Assembly: GCA_017634385.1 (NCBI GenBank)
Contig: JAGBNN010000002.1
Coordinates: 1-64,000, forward strand
Direction: 5' to 3'
Origin: Bacilli bacterium
GTDB lineage: Bacteria > Bacillota_I > Bacilli_A > RF39 > UBA660
DNA: 64,000 bases
Shown: piece after piece, positions 1-8,911 of the stretch
Layout of the letters: the number at the start of each line of letters is the position of its first letter
How positions within the stretch are numbered: the stretch's first letter is position 1
Translations under genes and position numbers: made by a program
Notes under the pieces: generated by a model
Databases searched by the model: none
What the model saw: the letters and a program-made list of their open reading frames with translations, nothing else
What the model was told of the DNA's origin: nothing

Positions 1-59
1 ATTATCTTATATTTTTCTTCAGCTGACCAATATTTGAATTTTTGACCTTTTTTAGCCAT
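1..59 (-). mobile_element. Start of an IS3-like transposase OrfA gene (cut by window edge)
   Basis: Nineteen codons are visible, starting MAKKGQKFKYWSAEEKYKI. A Lys-rich start followed by a Trp/Tyr-Ser-Ala-Glu-Glu-Lys helix resembles the N-terminal helix-turn-helix of IS3-family OrfA proteins. A GGAG box precedes two adjacent ATG codons (62 and 59). Bases 63-154 hold no gene. They contain an imperfect inverted repeat (about 88-127) and may include the left end of the element. The remainder lies outside the window, so the family call is tentative. Confidence 0.45.
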
Positions 60-154
60 CATCTCATCTCCTTATCTATATTTTATCAAAAGAAAAAGTA
101 AACACATCTTTTTTTGTGTCTACTTTTATCTTACAACTTCACAATGCTTCTTTT

Positions 155-1084
155 TTATTTTATAAAATCAAATAAATCTTTATTGAAATTATGTTGAGTT
201 AAATCTTTTTTTAATAGTGTATTAGTATTAATCATATAAAAGTCATGTCTAAGTATATTTTCACCAGTATTAACAACAGGATCATCCCAAGTAACATCTA
301 TATGATACCAAATATTATTTATTAAAACACTATTCCATACATGATCTTCAGTTATAACCTTAACATTATCTAAATTCATTTTATCTAAGAATATAGCCAT
401 AGCATCACTATAACCACTACATATAGCATATCCTTCATATAATGCTCCAATAGCAGTATCAGAATGATAAATAGAGTGGTTTTTATCTTTATCACTATCA
501 TATTTATTATTATTTACTAAATAATCATGAAATACCTTAATTTTATCATTTATATTATTATAATTATTTATATTTAATTTAGTCATAATTTGATCTAATT
601 TAATTTCAATATTTTCAATATCCTCTTTTGAATATTTTTTTTCAATAGTAACATCAATTCTCTTATTAGGTCCTGATACAGATTTTATTGTCTTAAAAGA
701 ATTATAAGGATGAACAAGTTGATTTAAATAAGAAAATTTATCTGCATCTTGAGATAAAGTCCCAACATCTTGTATACAACTTTTATATTCATTAGTACAA
801 TAAAATGAAAAATCAGTAAGACCATTATTTAAAGCAGTGTAATATATATTTAGAAGATCAGTTTTATTTTTAGGATAAAAATCATCAGTTGAAGTTACAT
901 TATTAGTAAATTCCTTATATAAATATTTATTTTTATTTAATGTTTTTTCATTAAAAACAATATTATATTCTTTTTTATAATAAGAATCTTCTATATAACT
1001 ATATAAAGTATCATTAAATAAATTATGATCTGTAATATCTAAAGCTATAACAAGTATTATAAGAATTTTAATGAATTTCTTCAT
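155..1084 (-). CDS. Transglutaminase-like cysteine protease-fold protein, membrane-anchored
   Basis: A 309-residue protein with an N-terminal hydrophobic segment (about residues 5-16, signal anchor or signal peptide). The C-terminal half carries a transglutaminase-core signature: Cys222 in ICSGYSDAM, His258 in EDHVWNSV and Asp273 in HIDVTWDD, the usual Cys-His-Asp triad. Such proteins in Firmicutes are often extracytoplasmic and act on peptides or cell-wall proteins; the substrate here is unknown. The ATG at 1084 is chosen because AGGTGG lies 5 nt before it; the in-frame GTG upstream is part of that ribosome binding site. Residues 20-170 show no recognisable motif. It stands alone between a transposase fragment and rpsT. 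Confidence 0.75.
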   Translation of the reverse strand: MKKFIKILIILVIALDITDHNLFNDTLYSYIEDSYYKKEYNIVFNEKTLNKNKYLYKEFTNNVTSTDDFYPKNKTDLLNIYYTALNNGLTDFSFYCTNEYKSCIQDVGTLSQDADKFSYLNQLVHPYNSFKTIKSVSGPNKRIDVTIEKKYSKEDIENIEIKLDQIMTKLNINNYNNINDKIKVFHDYLVNNNKYDSDKDKNHSIYHSDTAIGALYEGYAICSGYSDAMAIFLDKMNLDNVKVITEDHVWNSVLINNIWYHIDVTWDDPVVNTGENILRHDFYMINTNTLLKKDLTQHNFNKDLFDFIK

Positions 1085-1111
1085 GCTTACCACCTATTAT
1101 AAGTATACCAA

Positions 1112-1142
1112 AAAATAAAAAAAATATCTATTTAAAGATATT
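1112..1142 (-). terminator. Rho-independent terminator of rpsT
   Basis: A 7-bp stem (AATATCT, 1123-1129, with AGATATT, 1136-1142) is followed on the minus strand by a run of T. The stem overlaps the rpsT stop codon. Confidence 0.7.
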
Positions 1143-1380
1143 ATTTATTATTTAAACTTTTAGCTACACGAGATTTTGCTCTTGCTGCTTTATTTTTAGT
1201 TATAATTCCGCTTTTTAATGCTTTATCTATTCTTTTATTTGCTTCTTTAACTGTTTCTTCACTTGGAGTAACAACAGCTTTTTTTACAGAAGATTTCATA
1301 ACTGATTTTTTTGGTAAGTTATTAGCTCTTTTAGTTTCATTAACTAAAACTCTTTTTTTAGCACTCTTAATATTTGCCAC
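1141..1380 (-). CDS. rpsT: 30S ribosomal protein S20
   Basis: A 79-residue, very basic protein beginning MANIKSAKKRVLVNE, the typical S20 start, with the C-terminal KNKAARAKSRVAKSLN segment. S20 binds 16S rRNA early in 30S assembly. AGGTG precedes the ATG. It is divergent from gpr, exactly as in Bacillus subtilis. The family is normally 80-90 residues, so this is full length. Confidence 0.95.
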   Translation of the reverse strand: MANIKSAKKRVLVNETKRANNLPKKSVMKSSVKKAVVTPSEETVKEANKRIDKALKSGIITKNKAARAKSRVAKSLNNK

Positions 1381-1414
1381 TTATATTCACCTCCATGACC
1401 CATTCGCTTTTATA

Positions 1415-1443
1415 ATTTTATCAAATAATATATAAAAAATCAA
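1415..1443 (-). promoter_or_regulatory. Sigma-A type promoter for rpsT
   Basis: On the minus strand TTGATT (1438-1443) and TAAAAT (1415-1420) are 17 nt apart, with a TGA extended -10 element. Positioned correctly for rpsT. Confidence 0.6.
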
Positions 1444-1484
1444 TAATTATTCTTATTTTTCATAAAATAGTAATGGTGAATAAT

Positions 1485-2369
1485 ATGAATCATGAAATAA
1501 ATATGGAAAATTTTAATATAAGAACAGACCTTGCAATAGAAGAAATAAATGATAAAACTACTATAGAAGAGAAAATAAATGATATAAAAGTAACAACTAT
1601 TAATATAGAAAAAGATAGTAATATGAAAAAAAGGGGAAAATATATTACTATTGAGTTTTCTGATATAACTGATTTTAATAATTCAAAAAATGTAGAAAAT
1701 GTTTTTATAACTAAATTAAAAAAATTATTAAAAGAAAATAATATTAAAGAAAATGATACATGTTTAGTAATAGGACTAGGCAATGAGAAAAGTACACCTG
1801 ATTCATTAGGTCCTCTTTCAGTAAATAATATAATAGTAACAAGACATTTTTATTGCTTAAATATAGATATAGAAAAAGGATTTAGAAATGTTGCTGCGAT
1901 TAATCCAAATGTTATGGGACAAACAGGCATAGAAACAAGTGATATCATAAGTGCAATAACTAACAAAATTAAACCTGATTTTATAATAGTTATTGATTCA
2001 TTAAAATCTTCTAAAGTAAATAGAATTAATAAAACAATACAAATAACAGATGCAGGAATAAATCCAGGTTCTGGAATAGGAAATAATAGAAAAGAAATAA
2101 GTAAAGAAATACTTGGTATACCAGTATTTGCAATAGGTATTCCAACAGTAGTAGATACTATAACCATAATAAATGAATCATTCAATGAAAAAGAAATAAA
2201 AAAATTATCAGACGATGAAGTAAAAAAAATCATATCAAAATTATTACTTCCAACTCAATGTAATATGATAGTAACACCAACAGATATAGACTTTCAAATA
2301 CAAAGATTAAGTGAAGTGCTTTCGAATGGAATAAATAATACACTTCATAAAAACGTAACTAAACTTTAA
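1485..2369 (+). CDS. gpr: Germination protease GPR (spore SASP-degrading endopeptidase, zymogen)
   Basis: A 294-residue member of the GPR family, which degrades small acid-soluble spore proteins at germination. The N-terminus FNIRTDLAIEE contains the processing sequence; in Bacillus megaterium cleavage follows RTD and removes 15 residues, and counting from the ATG at 1485 also gives a 15-residue propeptide. Conserved blocks follow: VIGLGNEKSTPDSLGP, VMGQTGIETSDII, FIIVIDSL, DAGINPGSGIGNNRKEIS and GIPTVVDTI. It is shorter than the Bacillus protein (about 370), mainly in the C-terminal third. The start is set by GGTGA 5 nt before ATG 1485. It lies head-to-head with rpsT and is followed by spoIIP, as in B. 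subtilis. Confidence 0.93.
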   Translation: MNHEINMENFNIRTDLAIEEINDKTTIEEKINDIKVTTINIEKDSNMKKRGKYITIEFSDITDFNNSKNVENVFITKLKKLLKENNIKENDTCLVIGLGNEKSTPDSLGPLSVNNIIVTRHFYCLNIDIEKGFRNVAAINPNVMGQTGIETSDIISAITNKIKPDFIIVIDSLKSSKVNRINKTIQITDAGINPGSGIGNNRKEISKEILGIPVFAIGIPTVVDTITIINESFNEKEIKKLSDDEVKKIISKLLLPTQCNMIVTPTDIDFQIQRLSEVLSNGINNTLHKNVTKL

Positions 2370-2420
2370 ATTCGACAATATTATCACTATTTAAGATTTA
2401 TTCTTATTTTAGGTGATAAT

Positions 2421-3398
2421 ATGAAAAAGGCTAAATTAAAAAATAAGACAAAGAAGTTTCATTTATTAAAATCAATTATGTTTTTAATGATAGTATCTAT
2501 ATCAATTTATTTTACTTTAGATTATTTGATAGAAAATAGTAAATCGTTTACTAAAAAAGAATATGTAGATTATTTATTAAATAAGTCATTAAATAAAAAT
2601 ACCGATAATTTTATAGTAAAAGAAAGTATTAAATTACTATCCAAAACAGATGTTATAAATACTCAAAAGGTATATAAAGAAGATAAGGTTATTAAAAAAG
2701 ATGCTAAAGCAGAAGAAGATAATTATGATACAGAAAAGTATAATAAAGAAACTTCTTTTGTAGAAAGTGATAATAAAAATAATATAGACCCAATTATCTA
2801 TATATATAATTCTCACCAACTTGAAACATATTCAAAAGTAGGATATGAAAATACTGATATGTCGCCTAATGTAATGATGGTATCATATTTATTAAAAGAT
2901 AAATTAAAAAAAGAAAAAATAAATGCGTTAGTAGAGGATACTAATATAGCAAATTTTATTAAAACATCAAATTTAAAAAGTGATTCCTTTTATGCATCTA
3001 CTAGAATTTTTATTAAAAATGCAATGAATAATAATCCAACTTTAAAATATTTTATTGATATACATAGAGATTCTGTAGCAAAGGATATATCAACTTGTAA
3101 TATAAATAATAAAAATTATGCAAGAATATTATTTGTACTTGGAACCACAAATAATAATCATAAAGAAAATGAAAAAGTTATGAGAGCATTAGATTCACTA
3201 GCAGATAAATTATATCCTGGATTATCAAGAGGAATATATAATAGACCAACGCCAAATTGGCCAGATGCTTATAATCAGGATTTAAATAATGGGGTAATAT
3301 TAATAGAAGTAGGAGGAAAGGAAAATACATTTGATGAAGTTTCAAATACTGTAAATGCATTATCTAATATAATAAGTAATTTTATAAAAGGAGAATAA
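2421..3398 (+). CDS. spoIIP: Stage II sporulation protein P (peptidoglycan hydrolase for engulfment)
   Basis: A 325-residue protein with one N-terminal membrane segment (about residues 17-36), a Lys/Glu-rich linker (70-120), then the SpoIIP catalytic domain. Seen motifs are YIYNSHQLETYS (His132, Glu135), FIDIHRDSV (His215) and a C-terminal LIEVGGKENT block. In Bacillus SpoIIP is an amidase/endopeptidase that works with SpoIID and SpoIIM to thin septal peptidoglycan during engulfment. AGGTGA precedes the ATG. It follows gpr and precedes the yqxA-like gene. Confidence 0.9.
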   Translation: MKKAKLKNKTKKFHLLKSIMFLMIVSISIYFTLDYLIENSKSFTKKEYVDYLLNKSLNKNTDNFIVKESIKLLSKTDVINTQKVYKEDKVIKKDAKAEEDNYDTEKYNKETSFVESDNKNNIDPIIYIYNSHQLETYSKVGYENTDMSPNVMMVSYLLKDKLKKEKINALVEDTNIANFIKTSNLKSDSFYASTRIFIKNAMNNNPTLKYFIDIHRDSVAKDISTCNINNKNYARILFVLGTTNNNHKENEKVMRALDSLADKLYPGLSRGIYNRPTPNWPDAYNQDLNNGVILIEVGGKENTFDEVSNTVNALSNIISNFIKGE

Positions 3399-3400
3399 GC

Positions 3401-3727
3401 GTGAAAATAAAACCTAAAAAAATATTTAATTGCATTATATTTAGTTTATTTATATTATTTGTTTCACTTTATATAGCAGCATCTAACGGTTATTATGAAT
3501 ATCAAAATAAAGAAAAAACAGAATTAACAAAAGAAAAAATAAAGGAATTTGAAGAAGATATAAAAAATGGTAAAAGAGTAGATATAAAAAATTATTTAAC
3601 ATATGATAATAAAACATATGATAACAAAATAACTAAAATTGGAAATATATTAGATGATTTAATAGATAATAGTTTAATAACTGGTTTAGAAAAAACATTT
3701 AGTCTATTTGAAAAAATGATTGAATAA
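3401..3727 (+). CDS. Small single-pass membrane protein, YqxA-like by position
   Basis: A 108-residue protein with one N-terminal membrane segment (about residues 9-28) and a charged remainder. The GTG start at 3401 has AAGGAG upstream overlapping the end of spoIIP, so the two are translationally coupled. Its place between spoIIP and lepA equals that of yqxA in B. subtilis, whose product is also a small anchored protein. Sequence similarity cannot be confirmed by eye. A role in engulfment is only inferred from position. Confidence 0.6.
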   Translation: MKIKPKKIFNCIIFSLFILFVSLYIAASNGYYEYQNKEKTELTKEKIKEFEEDIKNGKRVDIKNYLTYDNKTYDNKITKIGNILDDLIDNSLITGLEKTFSLFEKMIE

Positions 3728-3728
3728 T

Positions 3729-3757
3729 TTGCAAAAAAACAAAAATTGTGCTAGTAT
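3729..3757 (+). promoter_or_regulatory. Sigma-A promoter with extended -10
   Basis: TTGCAA (3729-3734), a 17-nt spacer and TAGTAT (3752-3757) preceded by TGC. It drives the unknown gene at 3788. Confidence 0.65.
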
Positions 3758-3787
3758 ATTAGGCACTAAAAAAAAGGGGGTAGTATT

Positions 3788-4135
3788 GTGGTTATAGATT
3801 TTAATGAAAGACAAAACAAACATTATACTACGCATGATTATGAAGAAGATATAAAAGATTTAGATGATTATGTGTCAACACTAAATAAAATTTTAAATTT
3901 AACTGAATATGCAGCTAATTCTCAGTATGTATCGGCTAATTTTAAAAATAAAATATATTTATGTTACCGAAGATTACTTAGTTCAGTGGCTAGTTCAAAA
4001 TATAGAAATGATAAAAGCGTTAATAAAATATTTGATGACGCTATGAAAGATTTGGAAGAATTATTAAAAACAAGAGTTACAGAAGAAGAATTATTAAATT
4101 TAAGTTTTGATGAAATAGTTAAGAAACTTTCCTAA
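3788..4135 (+). CDS. Conserved small acidic protein of unknown function
   Basis: A 115-residue, probably all-helical cytoplasmic protein with no signal or membrane segment. I do not recognise a family. The GTG start is supported by AGGGGG seven nt upstream. It has its own promoter (3729-3757) and terminator (4134-4160), so it forms a single-gene unit inserted between the yqxA-like gene and lepA, where B. subtilis has no gene. Confidence 0.6.
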   Translation: MVIDFNERQNKHYTTHDYEEDIKDLDDYVSTLNKILNLTEYAANSQYVSANFKNKIYLCYRRLLSSVASSKYRNDKSVNKIFDDAMKDLEELLKTRVTEEELLNLSFDEIVKKLS

Positions 4136-4160
4136 AAGAATTTATTTAAATTCTTTTTTT
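4134..4160 (+). terminator. Rho-independent terminator
   Basis: An AAAGAATTT/AAATTCTTT stem followed by T8 just after the stop at 4135. Confidence 0.75.
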
Positions 4161-4185
4161 TGTTATAATTAAGGAGGTGAAAAAT

Positions 4186-5967
4186 ATGAATCAAGAAAAA
4201 ATAAGAAACTTTTCAATAATAGCGCATATAGATCATGGTAAAAGTACTTTAGCGGATAGAATACTTGAAATAACTGGCGCAGTTACTAAAAGAGAAATAA
4301 AAGATCAAATGCTTGATAGTATGGATATTGAAAGAGAAAGAGGAATTACCATAAAATTAAATGCAGTTAAATTAAATTATAAAGGATATATATTACATTT
4401 AATTGATACACCAGGACATGTAGATTTTACTTATGAAGTATCAAGAAGTTTAGCGGCTTGTGAAGGAGCAATTTTAGTAGTAGATGCAACGCAAGGAATA
4501 GAAGCACAAACACTTGCAAATTTATATTTAGCTTTAGAAAATGATTTAACTATAATACCTGTAATAAATAAAATAGATCTTCCAAATGCGGAACCTGAAA
4601 AAAGAAAAAAAGAATTGGGTGAAGTATTTGGTTTCGAAGAAGATGAAATAATACTTACAAGTGGTAAAACTGGTGAAGGTGTAGAAGAACTATTAGATGC
4701 AATAATAGAAAAAATACCATCTCCAAAAGGTGATATAAATAAACCACTTAGAGGACTTATTTTTGATAGTGTATTTGATTCATATAGAGGTGTAGTTGTA
4801 CAAACTAGAATAGTAGATGGAAAATTAAAAGTCGGCGATAAAATAAAATTTAAATCTACAGGAGCTGTTTATGATATAACTGAACTTGGAGTTAATACTC
4901 CTAAAATAGAAAAATTAAATGAATTAGTTTCTGGAGATGTTGGATATTTATGTGCATCTATAAAAACAATATCAGATGTTAAAATAGGTGATACTATATG
5001 TTTAGAAAACTATGATGTAGAAGCACTTCCTGGTTATAAAGAAATAAAACCAATGGTATATTCAGGAATATATCCTGTAGAAACAAATAAATATAATGAT
5101 TTAAGAGATGCCCTTGAAAAATTAAAATTAAATGATGCATCACTTTCATATGAACCAGAAACATCAAAAGCATTAGGTTTTGGATTTAGATGTGGTTTTT
5201 TAGGACTTCTTCATATGGATATAATTAAAGAAAGAATAGAAAGAGAATTTAATTTAGATATTATATTAACCGCACCATCTGTTATATATAAAGTGTTAAA
5301 AACAAATGGTGAGACAATAGAAATAGATAATCCAAGTGAACTACCTGAAAGACAATATATAAGTAAAATAGAAGAACCATATATTAAAACAAATATATTC
5401 TCACCAACAGACTTTATAGGTTCGATAATGGAATTATGTCAAAATAAAAGAGGTAATTTTATAAATATGGATTATATTGATAAAACAAGAGTAAATATAC
5501 ATTATGAGCTTCCATTATCTGAAATAGTCTATGATTTCTTTGATAAATTAAAATCTTATACCAAAGGATATGCTTCATTTGATTATGAATTTATAGGATA
5601 TAAAGAAAGTAATCTTGTTAAGATGGATATTTTATTAAATGGTGAAATAGTTGATGCATTCTCAGTAATAACTCATAAAGACTTTGCTTATTCAAGAGGA
5701 AGAGCTACAGTAGAAAAATTAAAAGAAATAATTCCAAGACAATTATTTGAAGTACCAATACAAGCATTTGTTAATGGAAAAGCAATCGCAAGATGTGATA
5801 TTAAAGCAAATAGAAAAAATGTACTTGCTAAATGTTATGGTGGAGATATTTCAAGAAAAAGAAAACTATTAGAAAAGCAAAAAGAAGGTAAAAAGAAGAT
5901 GAAAATGATAGGTAGTGTAGAACTTCCACCAGAAGCATTTTTATCAGTATTATCTGTTGAAGAATAA
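4186..5967 (+). CDS. lepA: Elongation factor 4 (LepA), ribosomal back-translocase GTPase
   Basis: A 593-residue translational GTPase. G1 is AHIDHGKST, the switch region is RERGITIK, G3 is DTPGHVDF and G4 is NKIDLP. The LepA-specific C-terminal domain ends with [32 protein letters not shown], which identifies LepA rather than EF-G. Length matches the family (about 600). ATG 4186 is preferred over the GTG at 4177, because the GTG lies inside the AAGGAGGTGA ribosome binding site. Its place after the gpr-spoIIP block is conserved in Bacilli. Confidence 0.97.
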   Translation: MNQEKIRNFSIIAHIDHGKSTLADRILEITGAVTKREIKDQMLDSMDIERERGITIKLNAVKLNYKGYILHLIDTPGHVDFTYEVSRSLAACEGAILVVDATQGIEAQTLANLYLALENDLTIIPVINKIDLPNAEPEKRKKELGEVFGFEEDEIILTSGKTGEGVEELLDAIIEKIPSPKGDINKPLRGLIFDSVFDSYRGVVVQTRIVDGKLKVGDKIKFKSTGAVYDITELGVNTPKIEKLNELVSGDVGYLCASIKTISDVKIGDTICLENYDVEALPGYKEIKPMVYSGIYPVETNKYNDLRDALEKLKLNDASLSYEPETSKALGFGFRCGFLGLLHMDIIKERIEREFNLDIILTAPSVIYKVLKTNGETIEIDNPSELPERQYISKIEEPYIKTNIFSPTDFIGSIMELCQNKRGNFINMDYIDKTRVNIHYELPLSEIVYDFFDKLKSYTKGYASFDYEFIGYKESNLVKMDILLNGEIVDAFSVITHKDFAYSRGRATVEKLKEIIPRQLFEVPIQAFVNGKAIARCDIKANRKNVLAKCYGGDISRKRKLLEKQKEGKKKMKMIGSVELPPEAFLSVLSVEE

Positions 5968-5975
5968 ATTTAATA

Positions 5976-6013
5976 AATATGTATTTTTCTCTTTAAAAAT
6001 GCATATTTTTTTT
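5976..6013 (+). terminator. Rho-independent terminator of lepA
   Basis: A 13-bp stem (5976-5988 with 5995-6007, one G-U pair), 6-nt loop, then T6. Confidence 0.8.
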
Positions 6014-6053
6014 GTATAATTATATTGGAAACAAAAAAATAAGGTGACTATTT

Positions 6054-6275
6054 ATGGATATTGAATTTGAAAATGCAAAAGAATTGTATAAAAGGGTAGT
6101 ACCTGCTTTAAGAACAAAGAGAAGACTCTTAAATAAAGAAGGTATAAAGGTAAGTGAAGAAGATATATTTAAATATCTAGTTAAAGAAAAATGGTCAAAA
6201 GGAATTAATCTTACTTTAAGCGATATTGTTAGCGATATCATTAATGTAAAAGAAGATGTTTTTATAGGAAGGTGA
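6054..6275 (+). CDS. ComN-like post-transcriptional regulator family protein
   Basis: A 73-residue protein. The pattern PALRTKRRLLNKEGI, EEDIFKYLVKEKWSKG and LTLSDIVSDIINV resembles the small family of ComN (YrzD) of B. subtilis, linked to comE mRNA control and placed next to secDF. AAGGTGA precedes the ATG, and its TGA stop is part of the ribosome binding site of secDF 4 nt downstream, implying coupling. The family call is from pattern memory plus synteny; a different small helical protein is possible. Confidence 0.6.
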   Translation: MDIEFENAKELYKRVVPALRTKRRLLNKEGIKVSEEDIFKYLVKEKWSKGINLTLSDIVSDIINVKEDVFIGR

Positions 6276-6279
6276 AAAA

Positions 6280-8892
6280 ATGAAGTTAGCAGTTATATTA
6301 ATTAGTATATTAGTTTCATATTTGTTATCAAGTTTTATTGTTTCAGGAATATTTAAAAAAGCAAATATAAAGAGAGGATATGCATTTATACCAATATTTA
6401 ATTTTATTAAGTTAATATCTATAGTAAATTTTAAATGGTATTACATTATTGGATTTTTAATTAGTCCTATAGATTTATGGTTATGGATTTATTTTAATAT
6501 TAAATTAGGTAAGAAATTTAATAAATCAAATGGATTCATAGTAGGAATGATATTACTTCCAATAGTATTTTATTTAATACTTGGATTTAATAAAGATAAA
6601 TTAGATAATAAAGTAGATTTTGATAAAAAAGGTTTTCATTTAACAACTACACTTGTAAGTATGTTAACAGTAGCAGCTGTATGTACTTTTGCAGTACCAG
6701 CAATTTTTAATTCAATAACAAAAGGATTAGATTTAGCAGGTGGATTTGAAATACTATACCAAGTATCACCAGCTGAAAAGAAAGATAAACTTACTAAAGA
6801 AGATTTAGAAAGTGCTTATAAAACAATGATGAGAAGAATTGATAAATTAGGTGTATCTGAACCTGAAATATCAATTGAAGGAAATGATAAAATAAGAGTT
6901 AAACTTGCAGGAGTTACTAATCCTGACGATGCAAGAAATTATATTACAGTAACAGGTGAGTTAACATTTAGGGATTCATCAGATAATAAATTAATGGATA
7001 AAGATGTAATTTCAGGAGCTAAAATATCTCAAGATTCATCTGGTAATCCAGCAATTTTATTAAATGTTAAAGATAAAGATTTATTCTATGAACAAACAAC
7101 TAAGATAAGTCAAACAGAAGATCAATTAATAGTTATATGGCTTGACTATGACAAATCACAAGGTGATAGCTATAAAGCTGAAAAAGATAATTGTGGTAAT
7201 TATGAAGATGAAAATACAGTAAAGTGTTTATCAGCAGCAACTGTTAAACAAGGTTTTTCAAGCAATGTTATAATTCAAGGAAACTTTACTTATGATCAAG
7301 CAAAATCATTAGTAGATTTAATTAATTCAGGATCAAGTAATGTTAAATATAAGGAAATTTCTTCTAAAACTGTTACATCAGCATTCGGAGAAAATTCACT
7401 TCAAAAAACTGAAATTGCAGGAGTAATTGGAGTAGTATTAATAATTGTATTCTTAATACTTGCATATAGATTCTCAGGATTTATATCATCTTTATCAGTA
7501 TTAATCTATTCATTCTCTGTATTATTAGTATTCTATTTAATAGATGGAGTACTTACATTAACTGGTATAGCAGCACTTTTACTAGGTATTGGTATGGCAG
7601 TTGATGCATGTGTAATTACTAATGAAAGAATAAAAGAAGAACTTAGAAAAGGAAGAAGTGTTAAAACAGCATTCATTAATGGTAATAAGAATTCATTTTC
7701 ATCAATATTTGATTCAAATATTACAACATTAATAATTGCACTTATATTATTTGCATTTGGAGAAAGTAGTGTTAAAGGATTTGCTACAATGTTGATCATA
7801 AACTTACTTATGACAATGTTTATAATAATAATGATAAATAGATCAATAATGAAATTATTCGTAAATACAGGATATTTTGATAATAAAACAAAAGCATTTG
7901 TAAATTATAATAAAGATAAAAAAATAAAAGAAAATAAATTTAGTTTTGTTAAAGATTTTGTAAAGAGATTAATTCCAGCTTGTGTAATATTTGTTCTTGC
8001 AATAATAGTAACAATTATTACAGGAGTAAACTTAGGTGTAGACTTTAAAGGTGGATCAGATATTTCAATAGTATCAAGTAATAAATTAAGTAATAAAGAA
8101 ATCAAAAATGATGTTAAAAAACTTGGTTATACTATTTCTGATATTTCATCAACTGATTCAAATAAAACAGTTTATGTAAAAGTAAATGAAGTATTAGAAA
8201 AAGATCAAATTAAAGAAGCAAAAGCAACATTTGAAAAGAAATATAATGCTAAAACAGAAATATCTGTAGTATCTAATGTTGTAAAAAGAGATTTAATTAA
8301 AAATACTATAATTGCACTTTTAGCAGCATTTGTAGGAATAGTTATTTATATATCAATAAGATATAAGTTTAGTTTTGCTATATCTGCTTTAATTGCATTA
8401 GTTCATGATATATTAATAATGTTTAGTTTATTTTCTATATTCAATTTAGAAATAAATACAATGCTTGTAGTAGCAATTCTTACAATTGTTGGTTACTCAA
8501 TTAATAATACAATTGTAATATTTGATAGAATAAGAGAAAATTTTGGTAATAGTAAAAATATAAAATCAAAAGAAGAATATGAAAAAATTGTAGATGAAAG
8601 TGTAAGACAAACATTATTTAGATCAATAAATACAACAATAACAACTTTAATTCCAATTGTAATACTTTTAGTATTTGGAGAAAAAGCTATATATGAATTT
8701 AATATTGCAATATTATTTGGACTTATTGCAGGATTCTATTCATCAGTATTATTATCATCACAAATATGGCTTAGAGTAGAATTAAAACAAAATAATCCAA
8801 AGAAGAATACTAAAAAAAGTGATAAAAAGAAGAAAAAGAAAAAAGAAGTTAAGGAACTAGATGAACTTTTAGTAAAAGGTATTAACTCTTAA
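6280..8892 (+). CDS. secDF: SecDF translocase accessory fusion with extra N-terminal membrane domain
   Basis: An 870-residue protein fusing SecD and SecF, which use proton motive force to pull exported proteins from the Sec channel. SecD part: first membrane segment about 122-145, KGLDLAGG at 148-155, then the TM block with GIGMAVDACVITNERI. SecF part: GVDFKGGSD at about residue 585, then VGYSINNTIVIFDRIRE. Residues 1-105 are not part of normal SecDF. They form about four membrane segments with FIPIFNFIKL, a Trp-rich turn and ILLPIVFYLILGF, resembling the DUF5684-type small membrane domain. The C-terminus is a Lys-rich tail. AAGGTGA precedes the ATG. Confidence 0.92.
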   Translation: MKLAVILISILVSYLLSSFIVSGIFKKANIKRGYAFIPIFNFIKLISIVNFKWYYIIGFLISPIDLWLWIYFNIKLGKKFNKSNGFIVGMILLPIVFYLILGFNKDKLDNKVDFDKKGFHLTTTLVSMLTVAAVCTFAVPAIFNSITKGLDLAGGFEILYQVSPAEKKDKLTKEDLESAYKTMMRRIDKLGVSEPEISIEGNDKIRVKLAGVTNPDDARNYITVTGELTFRDSSDNKLMDKDVISGAKISQDSSGNPAILLNVKDKDLFYEQTTKISQTEDQLIVIWLDYDKSQGDSYKAEKDNCGNYEDENTVKCLSAATVKQGFSSNVIIQGNFTYDQAKSLVDLINSGSSNVKYKEISSKTVTSAFGENSLQKTEIAGVIGVVLIIVFLILAYRFSGFISSLSVLIYSFSVLLVFYLIDGVLTLTGIAALLLGIGMAVDACVITNERIKEELRKGRSVKTAFINGNKNSFSSIFDSNITTLIIALILFAFGESSVKGFATMLIINLLMTMFIIIMINRSIMKLFVNTGYFDNKTKAFVNYNKDKKIKENKFSFVKDFVKRLIPACVIFVLAIIVTIITGVNLGVDFKGGSDISIVSSNKLSNKEIKNDVKKLGYTISDISSTDSNKTVYVKVNEVLEKDQIKEAKATFEKKYNAKTEISVVSNVVKRDLIKNTIIALLAAFVGIVIYISIRYKFSFAISALIALVHDILIMFSLFSIFNLEINTMLVVAILTIVGYSINNTIVIFDRIRENFGNSKNIKSKEEYEKIVDESVRQTLFRSINTTITTLIPIVILLVFGEKAIYEFNIAILFGLIAGFYSSVLLSSQIWLRVELKQNNPKKNTKKSDKKKKKKKEVKELDELLVKGINS

Positions 8893-8911
8893 GAAAAAAA
8901 GAGGTGGTAGT

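Noticed and set aside
1490..2233. Long minus-strand open frames opposite gpr
   Set aside because: Shadows of the gpr codons: no ribosome binding site, Ile/Phe/Ser-rich low-complexity translation.
4164..4169. TATAAT just before lepA
   Set aside because: Transcription from it would start within the lepA ribosome binding site, so it is not a useful promoter.
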